From positions 2,031,760 to 2,095,759 of the forward strand of contig NZ_LT669941.1 of the NCBI RefSeq assembly GCF_900128505.1: a stretch of DNA of 64,000 nucleotides, in the 5' to 3' direction. The notes under the pieces are model-generated. The model searched no databases. It was not told the origin of the DNA and saw only the letters and a list, made by a program, of their open reading frames with translations. Below, piece after piece: positions 19,663 to 27,932 of the stretch (the stretch's first letter is position 1; each line of letters starts with the position of its first letter). The stretch comes from Parabacteroides timonensis. Its GTDB lineage: Bacteria > Bacteroidota > Bacteroidia > Bacteroidales > Tannerellaceae. The position numbers and the translations under genes are program-made.

Positions 19663-20676
19663 CTATTTTATCACAGTATTGTACTGCTTTATCACTTGTT
19701 TATTTTCGGAAAGAACAATTATGCTATCCTGTATCTGATAGCTCAGGGGGGAGGTAAGTGAAAGTATCTGGAGAATACTCTGGAGGCTGGTATTTCCGAG
19801 TGTTCCCGTATATTGATAATCTTTTAACGATTCATCGGTAAAGCGGAATGTTACATTATACTGTCTCGACAACAGATTGGTTATCTCTAATAAACTCTGG
19901 TCATCAAGCACAAAACGGTTGTCGCGCCAGGCAGTCACAGTGCGTATGTCTTCCAACCGTGTTTTCTGTAAATATTTATTTCTGTAATCATAGTGTACCA
20001 CTTCATTCGGCAGGACATACAAATGTTCATACGGCGAACTGACTTCTATACTCCCTTCTATCAAAAGAGCAGAGACTAACGGTTCACCAGGGTATCCTTT
20101 AAGATTAAATGACGTACCCAAAGCCGTCACAGAGACATCTCCTACCATCACCGTAAACGGAGCTTCCGGATTTTTAGCAACTTCAAAATAGGCCTCACCT
20201 TCCAGTCTTACATTTCTTTTAGATGCATTAAAATTTTTGCCATAATGTAAGCTGGATGCCGAGTTCATCCACACCAAAGTTCCATCAGGTAAAGTTATCG
20301 AAGCTTTCTGTCCTTTATCGACCGTTATGGTCATATCTTTAAAAGAAGCATTCTCATTTTTATCTTTCAGAAGATAAACGGTAAACGAGAATAAAAACAA
20401 TATCACTATAGAAGCCGCTACATTCCAGAATCGACGAAGGGTTGTGAAATAACTCCGTTTCCGGGAAGTTCCCTTGAGGATGTCTTCATACATTTTACGT
20501 TCTACACGGGTATCAATCTCACTATCCGCTTTCTCCCACTTGTCTTTCATCCAGCTATCCCACTGGCCCGCATTATCCAGTTGAGACAGTAAATAACGAA
20601 TATCCTGGCCAGAGGCCTTTCCCTGGAGAAAATCTTCCAATATATGTATATTCTTTTCGCTCTTCATATTCTTCAT
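19663..20676 (-). CDS. FecR-family anti-sigma factor
   Basis: The 337-residue protein has an N-terminal cytosolic region with DIRYLLSQ and WMKDKWEKADSEID helices. One transmembrane helix (about residues 85-106, FWNVAASIVILFLFSFTVYLL) follows, then a periplasmic FecR domain with VDKGQKASITLPDGTLVWMNSASSL, LEGEAYFEVAKNPEAPF and ALGTSFNLKGY, and a C-terminal DUF4974-like region that pairs with the SusC STN domain. FecR proteins hold the partner ECF sigma factor until the outer-membrane transporter signals. It lies 7 bp after the sigma gene, which makes the pairing secure. Confidence 0.95.
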   Translation of the reverse strand: MKNMKSEKNIHILEDFLQGKASGQDIRYLLSQLDNAGQWDSWMKDKWEKADSEIDTRVERKMYEDILKGTSRKRSYFTTLRRFWNVAASIVILFLFSFTVYLLKDKNENASFKDMTITVDKGQKASITLPDGTLVWMNSASSLHYGKNFNASKRNVRLEGEAYFEVAKNPEAPFTVMVGDVSVTALGTSFNLKGYPGEPLVSALLIEGSIEVSSPYEHLYVLPNEVVHYDYRNKYLQKTRLEDIRTVTAWRDNRFVLDDQSLLEITNLLSRQYNVTFRFTDESLKDYQYTGTLGNTSLQSILQILSLTSPLSYQIQDSIIVLSENKQVIKQYNTVIK

Positions 20677-20683
20677 TTTTTAT

Positions 20684-21286
20684 TCAATCGATCCCTGCCA
20701 ACAAAAACATTACTATGATTATATCGGCATCATAACGTAGAGACAGGATCTTCCGCATGAATAAGGTCGCTTTATACAGGTTCGATTCAACCGTATTTTC
20801 AGAGATATGTAATATTTCGGCAATTTCCTTGTTCGTAAAATGTTGTTGCTTGCTTAACCGGTAGATCCGCTGTCGGGCGGGAGGTAATTGTTCAATCAAA
20901 CGATTGATCTCCTGCTCCAATAACTTATATTCGATCTCAGCTTCTACCGTATTTTCTGCTTCTTCATATTCCTGTTGCAAAGAAGCCTGGTAAAGGGCTT
21001 CCTGAGCACGCCGTTTGACTGTGTTCAAGAACATATTGCGAGACATCGTATACATGAAAGAGGAGACAGACTCAGTTGTATTCATATCTTTCCGTATTTC
21101 CCAGATACGAAGAAAAACATTCTGGGTAATCTCTTCGGCCAGGTAAAAGTCGCCACCGGAAAGACTTAAAATGAAATTATAGATTTTTCCCTTATACCTT
21201 TGGTACAAGTATTCAAAACAAGTAATATCGCCTGATTTTATCTTGATAAGAATCTGATTATCTGATATTATTTCTTCCCGTCTCAT
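20684..21286 (-). CDS. ECF sigma-70 factor of the PUL
   Basis: The 200-residue protein shows region 2 (FEYLYQRYKGKIYNFILSLSGG, AEEITQNVFLRIWEIR, SSFMYTMSRNMFLNTVKRR) and region 4 (LIEQLPPARQRIYRLSKQQHFTNKEIAEILHIS, ENTVESNLYKA). The length suits an ECF factor without extra domains. It is the first gene of the minus-strand locus and is followed by its FecR anti-sigma, so it most likely drives susC and the genes beyond. A hydrophobic C-terminal tail (IIIVMFLLAGI) is common in Bacteroidetes members. Confidence 0.95.
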   Translation of the reverse strand: MRREEIISDNQILIKIKSGDITCFEYLYQRYKGKIYNFILSLSGGDFYLAEEITQNVFLRIWEIRKDMNTTESVSSFMYTMSRNMFLNTVKRRAQEALYQASLQQEYEEAENTVEAEIEYKLLEQEINRLIEQLPPARQRIYRLSKQQHFTNKEIAEILHISENTVESNLYKATLFMRKILSLRYDADIIIVMFLLAGID

Positions 21287-21474
21287 CCTTTTCGTGACTC
21301 AAGGTAACACTATTTTCTTTATATATTACACAATCAGGCGGATTAAAACCGTTATCATCCCAACGTAAATTAATCTATTTTAACCAGAAGATTATAAGAA
21401 AGGCAAGGCTGTAAAAAGCGCACAAGCGAAGAGGCTTTGATTTAAAGGACAGGGGGGTAAACGTAAAAATAGAA

Positions 21475-22659
21475 TTATGCCTTCCGGCATTCTACCAATA
21501 TTTTTTCAGATCCTATCTGAGTTGCAAAGATATATATATCGCCCCCATCTGCGATCTTTGTACGCTTACGTAATTCGTCTACGGAAAGGGGAAAATTCCG
21601 TACAGAAATGTTTGCCTGTGGAATAAGTCGCGATAAAGTTTTACATAGTTTTCCTGTAAAAGGGTGTATATTTTCTACACGAAAACTTCTTCCGGGAAAA
21701 TTATCCAACCGGGTATCCGATGTATAAAGGTGGCTATTGACATCTAACTTACCAAGCCCGAAACGAGAGGCCACACTTTTAAAAGCTCCGGCTTTCAACA
21801 AAGAAGCATTCGGTTCATACAGAAAATTCTTTACACGGTCTGACAAATGCAATCCTTCCTGCCGTTCATCCTCCCAGACAAAGGAGAAAGATTCTTCCTG
21901 GCCACTGCTGGTATAATTAATACAATGGATAAGCGGTGATTCCGTAACGGTATCGCGTTCTACTACAAAGAGCAATTCTTTACATTCATTCTTCACAGAC
22001 AAAACATGAATCCCGGTAGTTCCCGGCAATAAATCCAGTGTCATTTGAATATCAGCCATCGGAGATAGTTTGGCTATTACTTTAGGTGCATGACGGAACA
22101 ATTCAGGCAAAAGAGCTGGTAAATCCGGTTCGCAATCCTGCAAGGCATAAACACGCTTATTGCCTTCACCACGACGGGCGGGATCAATATAAAAAGCACT
22201 GACTTCTGGCAATCCGGAAATCAATTCTGTACTATCACCTTCCATGATAGTGATATTATCAGCTCCTAATACATAAAAGTTATTGCGCGCCGCTTCACAA
22301 TAAGCAGGGAAACGTTCTATATAGGTGACATGACGGGCTTTGCGGGAAAGATAATAACTATCGATCCCCAGACCACCGGTCAGATCGCATAGGGTATCAC
22401 TTTCCTCTACCAACCGCTGTTTATACAAAGCTGTCTGCTCGGACGAGCATTGCTCCGCCGATATTTTAGAGGGAAACAACAAGGCGTCGTTTGCAAACCA
22501 TACAGGTAGTTTGTCTCTGATCTGACGCCGGGAAGCAATCTGTTCGACAGCAAAGGGAACATCCACCGAAGGATAACGGGAAGCACTCAGCAACAATCGT
22601 GTCAAATCGTCGCCAGCATGTTCTTTTACAAATTGCCTGAATTCGTCTGTCTGTTTCAT
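21475..22659 (-). CDS. Class I SAM-dependent methyltransferase with THUMP-like domain
   Basis: The 394-residue protein has a central Rossmann methyltransferase core: TLCDLTGGLGIDSYYLS (SAM-binding loop), VTYIERFPAYCEAARNNF (acidic residue after strand 2), and VSAFYIDPARRGEGNKR, whose DPAR resembles the DPP(R/Y) motif of nucleic-acid methyltransferases. The C-terminal part (residues about 300-390) fits the THUMP-like domain family found in Bacteroidetes. RNA methylation is the most likely role, by analogy. It lies 23 bp downstream of the AraC-type regulator on the same strand and may be co-transcribed, with no evident functional link. Confidence 0.85.
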   Translation of the reverse strand: MKQTDEFRQFVKEHAGDDLTRLLLSASRYPSVDVPFAVEQIASRRQIRDKLPVWFANDALLFPSKISAEQCSSEQTALYKQRLVEESDTLCDLTGGLGIDSYYLSRKARHVTYIERFPAYCEAARNNFYVLGADNITIMEGDSTELISGLPEVSAFYIDPARRGEGNKRVYALQDCEPDLPALLPELFRHAPKVIAKLSPMADIQMTLDLLPGTTGIHVLSVKNECKELLFVVERDTVTESPLIHCINYTSSGQEESFSFVWEDERQEGLHLSDRVKNFLYEPNASLLKAGAFKSVASRFGLGKLDVNSHLYTSDTRLDNFPGRSFRVENIHPFTGKLCKTLSRLIPQANISVRNFPLSVDELRKRTKIADGGDIYIFATQIGSEKILVECRKA

Positions 22660-22682
22660 GCGACAAAGATAAGAAGAAATCG

Positions 22683-24416
22683 TCAGGGATTCGACACAAT
22701 CCGTTTATAGTCGGAAGGAGACATATCATATCTCTCCCTGAATAACCGATAAAAAGTACGCACAGAACCGAAACCTGATTTTTCAGCTATCAATTCGATC
22801 GTATCATCATCCATAGCCGACAAAAGTTCCAAAGCACAAGCCAACCGCAAATTATTGATATAATCGGTAAAAGAGATTCCGGCATATTGCTGAAGAGTCG
22901 ATATCAACATGTTTTTATTGACACCCAGCCGAGCTACCACCTCATCGCGGGTAAGACTAGGCTTCTTAAAGAGCTGTTCTTCCGTAAGCAGGCGATGAAA
23001 AGTTGCAAACAATACTTGTTCCTGTGTATTGGCTGTATCAGCTGCAACTTCCGGTTGAGCTACACCAGCCAAAGGGAATTGAGTCTGTAATAAATCGCGT
23101 TCCAACTCGCGTATCCGTTTCTCCATCATCTCACCGAAAGAGAATTGCTCCTTCATCTGTTTCACCATAGCCCTATTTTTACGGCGTATGATGTGCAGAT
23201 TTCGTGTGATCAACCAGATGATAAGTGCCAGTAAACAAACAGCAATCCCCGCACTGACCAACCAGACCCGACTAATGGCAAGCTGATTCTTTTGTTGTAT
23301 GATCTGTGCTTCTTTCTCGTTGGTTTCGTATACCGTTGCTAATTCGATGGCAGCACTTTTCTGTTCACGTATCTTCAAACTATCAGTCAGGACAGCGAGT
23401 TGTTCAAAATAGACGGAGGAAGAACGGTAGTCTCCTTTAGCCGCGTAAGCCCTCCCCAGTAAACGCTTAATGGTCATCATATGGTAATTGATAGTATCAT
23501 TCTGCTCGTAAAGGAATTTTTCACGAGGGGCATACAGTTCTATTACATCGTCAAATCGTTTCCTGTCCATCAGGTAAGGACAGATCAGGTAATCGTCTTT
23601 CATATATTTATCACCAATGGAATGCCAACGGCCATAGGCTTCGTCAGCTTCCGCTATCCGTCCCAGGCGTGAAAGCAGGACAGCACGCTGAGCATACATT
23701 GTTTTCTGTTCTTTCTCTGCCAGTCCACCGATGGAGGGCGTTCCTGCAATATCTGCATTTACAACTTCAGCCAGGAGGTCGAGCGTATGCAGGGCTTCCT
23801 CGTAACGCTTATCACGTTGTTGCATGATCAGCAAGGAGTTATAGTTATAGCGGAGATTGTCGTATTTATATTTATAGTCCGATTCTTTCATTAAGGTTAT
23901 CGCTTCGTTCACAAGTTCGTAACCCCGCTCCTTATCTTCCTGGTAGTAAATCATCTTGCCCATATTGAAGAGAGCGACAGATTGCATTACCAGATTACTG
24001 CATTCTTTAGCCTTTTGCAGTAATAATTCCACATAATAGGCTTTTCGAGCTTCATCGTGCAAGCAATCGTAACTAGAGATCATACGGTGGAGTTGTTCCA
24101 TATAGTCGTTGTCGTTGTTCCGCACCGAATCACTTTCCAATGCACGGCGGTAATATTTCAATCCTGCGTGATATTTACCTGTATTGAAATAAAGATCCCC
24201 TTCGGCAATATCGAGTCGATGTTCCGGCAGGAGGTTACGTCGACGCATCTCTTCAATGATACGTACAGCCTTATCATAATCGGTAAAAGTGTATTCGTAT
24301 ATATAGTCTTCCGTCAGCAAAGTGTCGGGTAACGAATACTGTGGCAAAGAGTTTGCTAAACAATTTACAGATACAAATAATAAAGTAAAAATAAAGTTCT
24401 TACAGAGGTTTCTCAT
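22683..24416 (-). CDS. Membrane-anchored TPR/AraC-type transcriptional regulator
   Basis: The 577-residue protein has a signal-like N-terminus, a periplasmic TPR-rich region (about residues 40-370, e.g. GDLYFNTGKYHAGLKYYRRAL and GRAYAAKGDYRSSSVYFEQL), and a transmembrane helix near 385-410 (VWLVSAGIAVCLLALIIWLI). A coiled stretch and a C-terminal AraC-family DNA-binding domain (DYINNLRLACALELLS, IELIAEKSGFGSVRTFYRLFRERYDMSPSDYK) complete it. This layout resembles hybrid two-component sensors of Bacteroidetes but lacks a kinase. It probably senses a periplasmic cue and acts on DNA from the membrane. Its target is unknown; the divergent trp operon is a neighbour, not a demonstrated target. Confidence 0.88.
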   Translation of the reverse strand: MRNLCKNFIFTLLFVSVNCLANSLPQYSLPDTLLTEDYIYEYTFTDYDKAVRIIEEMRRRNLLPEHRLDIAEGDLYFNTGKYHAGLKYYRRALESDSVRNNDNDYMEQLHRMISSYDCLHDEARKAYYVELLLQKAKECSNLVMQSVALFNMGKMIYYQEDKERGYELVNEAITLMKESDYKYKYDNLRYNYNSLLIMQQRDKRYEEALHTLDLLAEVVNADIAGTPSIGGLAEKEQKTMYAQRAVLLSRLGRIAEADEAYGRWHSIGDKYMKDDYLICPYLMDRKRFDDVIELYAPREKFLYEQNDTINYHMMTIKRLLGRAYAAKGDYRSSSVYFEQLAVLTDSLKIREQKSAAIELATVYETNEKEAQIIQQKNQLAISRVWLVSAGIAVCLLALIIWLITRNLHIIRRKNRAMVKQMKEQFSFGEMMEKRIRELERDLLQTQFPLAGVAQPEVAADTANTQEQVLFATFHRLLTEEQLFKKPSLTRDEVVARLGVNKNMLISTLQQYAGISFTDYINNLRLACALELLSAMDDDTIELIAEKSGFGSVRTFYRLFRERYDMSPSDYKRIVSNP

Positions 24417-24460
24417 CTTAATTTATACGCTTGGTTCTTACCTCAAATCATTCTGACAGA

Positions 24461-24491
24461 CAAATATAGCACAAAAAGGAATAGTGGCAAA
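24461..24491 (-). promoter_or_regulatory. Promoter of the AraC-type regulator gene
   Basis: On the minus strand TTTG (24488-24491) lies 19 bp upstream of TATATTTG (24461-24468), an exact match to TTTG-N19-TAnnTTTG, 44 bp before the start codon. It is back-to-back with the trp promoter, 31 bp apart. Confidence 0.85.
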
Positions 24492-24522
24492 ACTTATATT
24501 TTTCAAAAAAAGCATCAAATCA

Positions 24523-24553
24523 TTTGCAGTTTGTCAGAGAATATCTATATTTG
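24523..24553 (+). promoter_or_regulatory. Promoter of the trp operon
   Basis: TTTG (24523-24526) and TATATTTG (24546-24553) are separated by 19 bp, an exact match to the Bacteroidetes consensus. The leader peptide ATG lies 23 bp further on. Confidence 0.9.
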
Positions 24554-24576
24554 CTGCCGTAATAACAAAAACAAAG

Positions 24577-24639
24577 ATGAGAACATTTATAGTAAATACA
24601 TTTTGGTGGTGGCGCTCTTTACTCCTCAAACGGTCGTAA
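24577..24639 (+). CDS. trpL: trp operon leader peptide with three tandem Trp codons
   Basis: ATG at 24577 opens a 20-codon frame ending in TAA at 24637-24639. Codons 10-12 are TGG TGG TGG (24604-24612), followed by CGC, and the last residues are LLLKRS. A tryptophan run in a tiny ORF, between a consensus promoter and a strong terminator just before trpB, is the classic layout of ribosome-mediated attenuation. When charged tRNA-Trp is scarce the ribosome should stall at the three codons and favour read-through. It is too short to be found by ordinary gene calling. I could not identify a convincing antiterminator pairing by eye. Confidence 0.88.
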   Translation: MRTFIVNTFWWWRSLLLKRS

Positions 24640-24680
24640 GGAACGCAGTCCTGTGTATATACTAGAGAAAGATATCATAG

Positions 24681-24719
24681 AAGGCCTGTCGCACTTGCGA
24701 CAGGCCTTTTTTCTTTTTT
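24681..24719 (+). terminator. trp attenuator terminator
   Basis: A perfect 12-bp GC-rich stem (24681-24692 with 24697-24708, loop ACTT) is followed by an almost uninterrupted T run to 24719. It lies 42 bp after the leader peptide stop and 38 bp before trpB, where only read-through transcripts reach the operon. Confidence 0.92.
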
Positions 24720-24756
24720 AATAAGATGGAATACAACTAAAATAATATAACAAAAG

Positions 24757-25944
24757 ATGAAAACGTATCAAGTTGACAAGAATGGTTACTATGGTGAGTT
24801 CGGTGGGGCATACATCCCAGAGATACTTCACCGGTGTGTGGAAGATTTACAAAAGACTTACCTGGAAGTACTCGAAAGCGAAAGTTTCAAGCAAGAGTTC
24901 AACCAATTGTTGCGAGATTATGTAGGCCGTCCCTCTCCTCTTTACCTGGCTAAACGGTTAAGCGAAAAGTATGGCTGTAAGATCTATCTGAAACGGGAAG
25001 ACTTGAATCACACCGGTGCTCATAAGATCAACAACACGATCGGGCAGATCCTACTGGCACGTCGCATGGGCAAAACACGCATCATTGCCGAAACAGGTGC
25101 CGGACAGCATGGTGTTGCCTCTGCAACCGTCTGTGCTCTGATGAATATGGAATGTATCGTTTATATGGGTAAAACCGACGTGGAACGCCAGCATGCCAAT
25201 GTGCAAAAAATGGAGATGCTCGGTGCTACGGTTGTCCCCGTTACTTCTGGTAATATGACATTAAAAGATGCAACAAACGAAGCGATTCGCGACTGGTGTT
25301 GTCATCCTTCCGATACTTATTATATCATTGGTTCTACTGTTGGACCTCATCCCTACCCTGATATGGTAGCCCGTCTGCAATCGGTGATCAGCGAAGAGAT
25401 AAAAAAACAACTTCTCGAACAGGAAGGACGCGAAAATCCGGACTACCTGATTGCTTGTGTAGGAGGAGGAAGTAACGCTGCAGGAACAATCTATCATTTT
25501 ATCGACGACGAACGGGTAAAACTCGTACTGGCTGAAGCCGGAGGAAAAGGAATCTGCTCGGGAATGAGCGCCGCCACTATCCAACTGGGGAAAAAGGGTA
25601 TTATCCACGGAGCTCGTACTTTGGTGATGCAAAGTGAAGATGGACAGATCGAAGAGCCTTATTCAATATCTGCCGGATTGGACTATCCGGGTATCGGACC
25701 GATCCATGCAAACCTGTCTGTTTCCCACCGGGCTTCCATCCTGGCAGTCGATGATGACGAGGCTTTGGAAGCGGCATTCGAACTGACCCGTCTGGAAGGA
25801 ATTATTCCGGCACTGGAAAGTGCACATGCTTTAGGAGCACTTGCCAAGGTGAATTTTAAACCGGAAGATGTAGTCGTATTGACTGTTTCCGGACGTGGAG
25901 ATAAAGATATGGATACATATATTGAATATAAAAACAGAAAGTAA
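24757..25944 (+). CDS. trpB: Tryptophan synthase beta chain
   Basis: TrpB joins indole with serine to make tryptophan, using pyridoxal phosphate, in a complex with TrpA. The 395-residue protein has the N-terminal GEFGGAYIPE motif and HTGAHKINNTIGQ with the PLP lysine at residue 90. ETGAGQHG and the phosphate-binding CVGGGSNAAG loop follow. Length and motifs are complete. It is the first structural gene after the attenuator and is followed by trpE after 3 bp. The B-first order is usual in Bacteroidetes. Confidence 0.97.
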   Translation: MKTYQVDKNGYYGEFGGAYIPEILHRCVEDLQKTYLEVLESESFKQEFNQLLRDYVGRPSPLYLAKRLSEKYGCKIYLKREDLNHTGAHKINNTIGQILLARRMGKTRIIAETGAGQHGVASATVCALMNMECIVYMGKTDVERQHANVQKMEMLGATVVPVTSGNMTLKDATNEAIRDWCCHPSDTYYIIGSTVGPHPYPDMVARLQSVISEEIKKQLLEQEGRENPDYLIACVGGGSNAAGTIYHFIDDERVKLVLAEAGGKGICSGMSAATIQLGKKGIIHGARTLVMQSEDGQIEEPYSISAGLDYPGIGPIHANLSVSHRASILAVDDDEALEAAFELTRLEGIIPALESAHALGALAKVNFKPEDVVVLTVSGRGDKDMDTYIEYKNRK

Positions 25945-25947
25945 CCG

Positions 25948-27354
25948 ATGAAAAATTATCATTTCAAAACTATAAGCAAACAGGTTTTAGGCGACCTACA
26001 CACTCCTGTCAGCATTTATCTGAAAGTACGGGATATCTATCCGGAATCAGCTTTATTGGAAAGTTCGGATTTCCATGGAAATGAAAACAGCCTTTCATTT
26101 ATCGCCCTTTGTCCGCTGGCAAGTATCGGTATCAACAATGGTGAATGCACTGCAACCTTCCCCGACGGAAACCGGGAAATAACCCCACTCACTGAAAGTT
26201 ATAACGTTGCTGATGCGATGAATGCCTTCCTTAGCCGTTACAGTATCGAGGGAGCAGATAAGAAAGTATGCGGCCTGTTCGGTTACACAGCCTTTGATGC
26301 TGTCCGCTACTTCGAGAACATCCCGGTAATGGAAGCCCACCATGAAGAAAACGATGCTCCCGATATGCTATACATATTATATAAGTATATCCTTGTATTC
26401 AACCACTTCAAAAATGAACTGACATTAGTCGAGTTATTACAGGAAAATGAAAAAAGTAACTTACAGGAAATAGAGACACTGATCGAAAACCGCAACTATG
26501 CCTCCTATAACTTCCAGACGACAGGTCCGGAAACATCTCCCATCACTGGCGAAGAATACAAAGCGATGGTGCGCGAAGGTATCAAACACTGTATGCGCGG
26601 CGATGTTTTCCAGATCGTATTGAGCCGCCGCTTCGAACAACCTTTCAAAGGGGATGACTTTAAAGTATACCGCGCATTACGAAGTGTCAATCCTTCTCCT
26701 TATCTGTTCTATTTCGATTTCGGCGGTTTCCGCATCTTCGGTTCTTCTCCGGAGACGCACTGCAAGGTGACGGAAGGACATGTAAGCATCGACCCGATTG
26801 CCGGAACCGCTTTCCGCACGGGAAATGTGGCTTTAGACAAACAGCGTACAGAAGCCTTGCTGGCCGACCCGAAAGAAAATGCCGAACATGTGATGCTCGT
26901 AGACCTTGCCCGCAATGACCTGAGCCGCAATGCCCACAATGTACAAGTCGATTTCTACAAAGAAGTACAATATTACAGCCACGTTATCCACCTCGTATCC
27001 CGTGTAAGTGGAGAAGTCGACAGGGAAAGCAATCCCGTTAAGACTTATATAGATACCTTCCCGGCCGGCACCCTGAGCGGTGCACCGAAAGTACGCGCCA
27101 TGCAACTGATCACCGACCTGGAAAAACATAACCGCGGTGCTTATGGCGGTTGTATCGGATTTATCGGCCTGGACGGCGATCTGAATCAGGCTATCACCAT
27201 CCGTACATTTGTAAGCCGTGGCAACGTATTATATTATCAGGCTGGTGCCGGTATCGTTGCCAAAAGCAATGACGAACGCGAACTTCAGGAAGTAAACAAC
27301 AAGCTGGGAGCCTTGAAAAAAGCAATCGACCTGGCAGCAACTTTAAAGAACTAA
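25948..27354 (+). CDS. trpE: Anthranilate synthase component I
   Basis: TrpE converts chorismate and ammonia (from TrpG) to anthranilate. The 468-residue protein carries LLESSD at residues 36-41, the tryptophan feedback-inhibition site. The catalytic chorismate-binding domain includes RGDVFQIVLSRRFEQPF, SPSPYLFYFDF-like segments, FGSSPETHCKV, IDPIAGTAFRTG, DLARNDLSRNA and FPAGTLSGAPKVRAMQLI. It therefore looks both active and feedback regulated. Co-transcribed with its partner trpG, 4 bp downstream. Confidence 0.97.
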   Translation: MKNYHFKTISKQVLGDLHTPVSIYLKVRDIYPESALLESSDFHGNENSLSFIALCPLASIGINNGECTATFPDGNREITPLTESYNVADAMNAFLSRYSIEGADKKVCGLFGYTAFDAVRYFENIPVMEAHHEENDAPDMLYILYKYILVFNHFKNELTLVELLQENEKSNLQEIETLIENRNYASYNFQTTGPETSPITGEEYKAMVREGIKHCMRGDVFQIVLSRRFEQPFKGDDFKVYRALRSVNPSPYLFYFDFGGFRIFGSSPETHCKVTEGHVSIDPIAGTAFRTGNVALDKQRTEALLADPKENAEHVMLVDLARNDLSRNAHNVQVDFYKEVQYYSHVIHLVSRVSGEVDRESNPVKTYIDTFPAGTLSGAPKVRAMQLITDLEKHNRGAYGGCIGFIGLDGDLNQAITIRTFVSRGNVLYYQAGAGIVAKSNDERELQEVNNKLGALKKAIDLAATLKN

Positions 27355-27358
27355 GAGT

Positions 27359-27928
27359 ATGAGCAAAATATTATTATTCGACAATTACGATTCCTTCACT
27401 TACAATTTATTACACATACTGAAGGAGCTGGGTGCAGAAGTGGAAGTGCACCGCAACGACAAAATATCACTGGACGAAGTAGAGCGTTTCGACAAGATAC
27501 TTCTCTCGCCGGGTCCCGGTATCCCTGAAGAAGCAGGCATCCTGCTCCCATTGATCCGTCGGTATGCTCCGACAAAAAGTATCCTGGGAGTTTGCCTGGG
27601 TGAACAGGCTATCGGCGAAGCCTTTGGGGCAACCCTGATCAACCTGACAGACGTGCATCACGGCGTTTGTTCCGATATCCGGGTAATAGCCAAAGAACCG
27701 CTATTTGCCGGTCTTGAACCCGGATTCCGTGCTGGACGTTATCACTCATGGGCCGTATCCCGCGACAACTTCCCGGAATGCCTGGAAATAACAGCGGAGG
27801 ATATGGAAGAGAAACAGATCATGGCTTTACGTCACCGCACATACGATGTACGTGGTATCCAGTTCCATCCGGAATCGGTACTGACTCCGAAAGGCAAGAT
27901 TATTATTGAAAACTGGTTAAAAGCATAA
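27359..27928 (+). CDS. trpG: Anthranilate synthase component II (glutamine amidotransferase)
   Basis: A stand-alone 189-residue class I amidotransferase that supplies ammonia from glutamine to TrpE. The catalytic triad is visible: Cys79 in GVCLGEQAIGE, and His170 and Glu172 in IQFHPES. SPGPGIP forms the oxyanion-region loop. The usual GVCLGHQ is GVCLGEQ here, a conservative variation seen in related proteins. No fusion to trpD is present, unlike enterobacteria. Confidence 0.95.
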   Translation: MSKILLFDNYDSFTYNLLHILKELGAEVEVHRNDKISLDEVERFDKILLSPGPGIPEEAGILLPLIRRYAPTKSILGVCLGEQAIGEAFGATLINLTDVHHGVCSDIRVIAKEPLFAGLEPGFRAGRYHSWAVSRDNFPECLEITAEDMEEKQIMALRHRTYDVRGIQFHPESVLTPKGKIIIENWLKA

Positions 27929-27932
27929 CATA

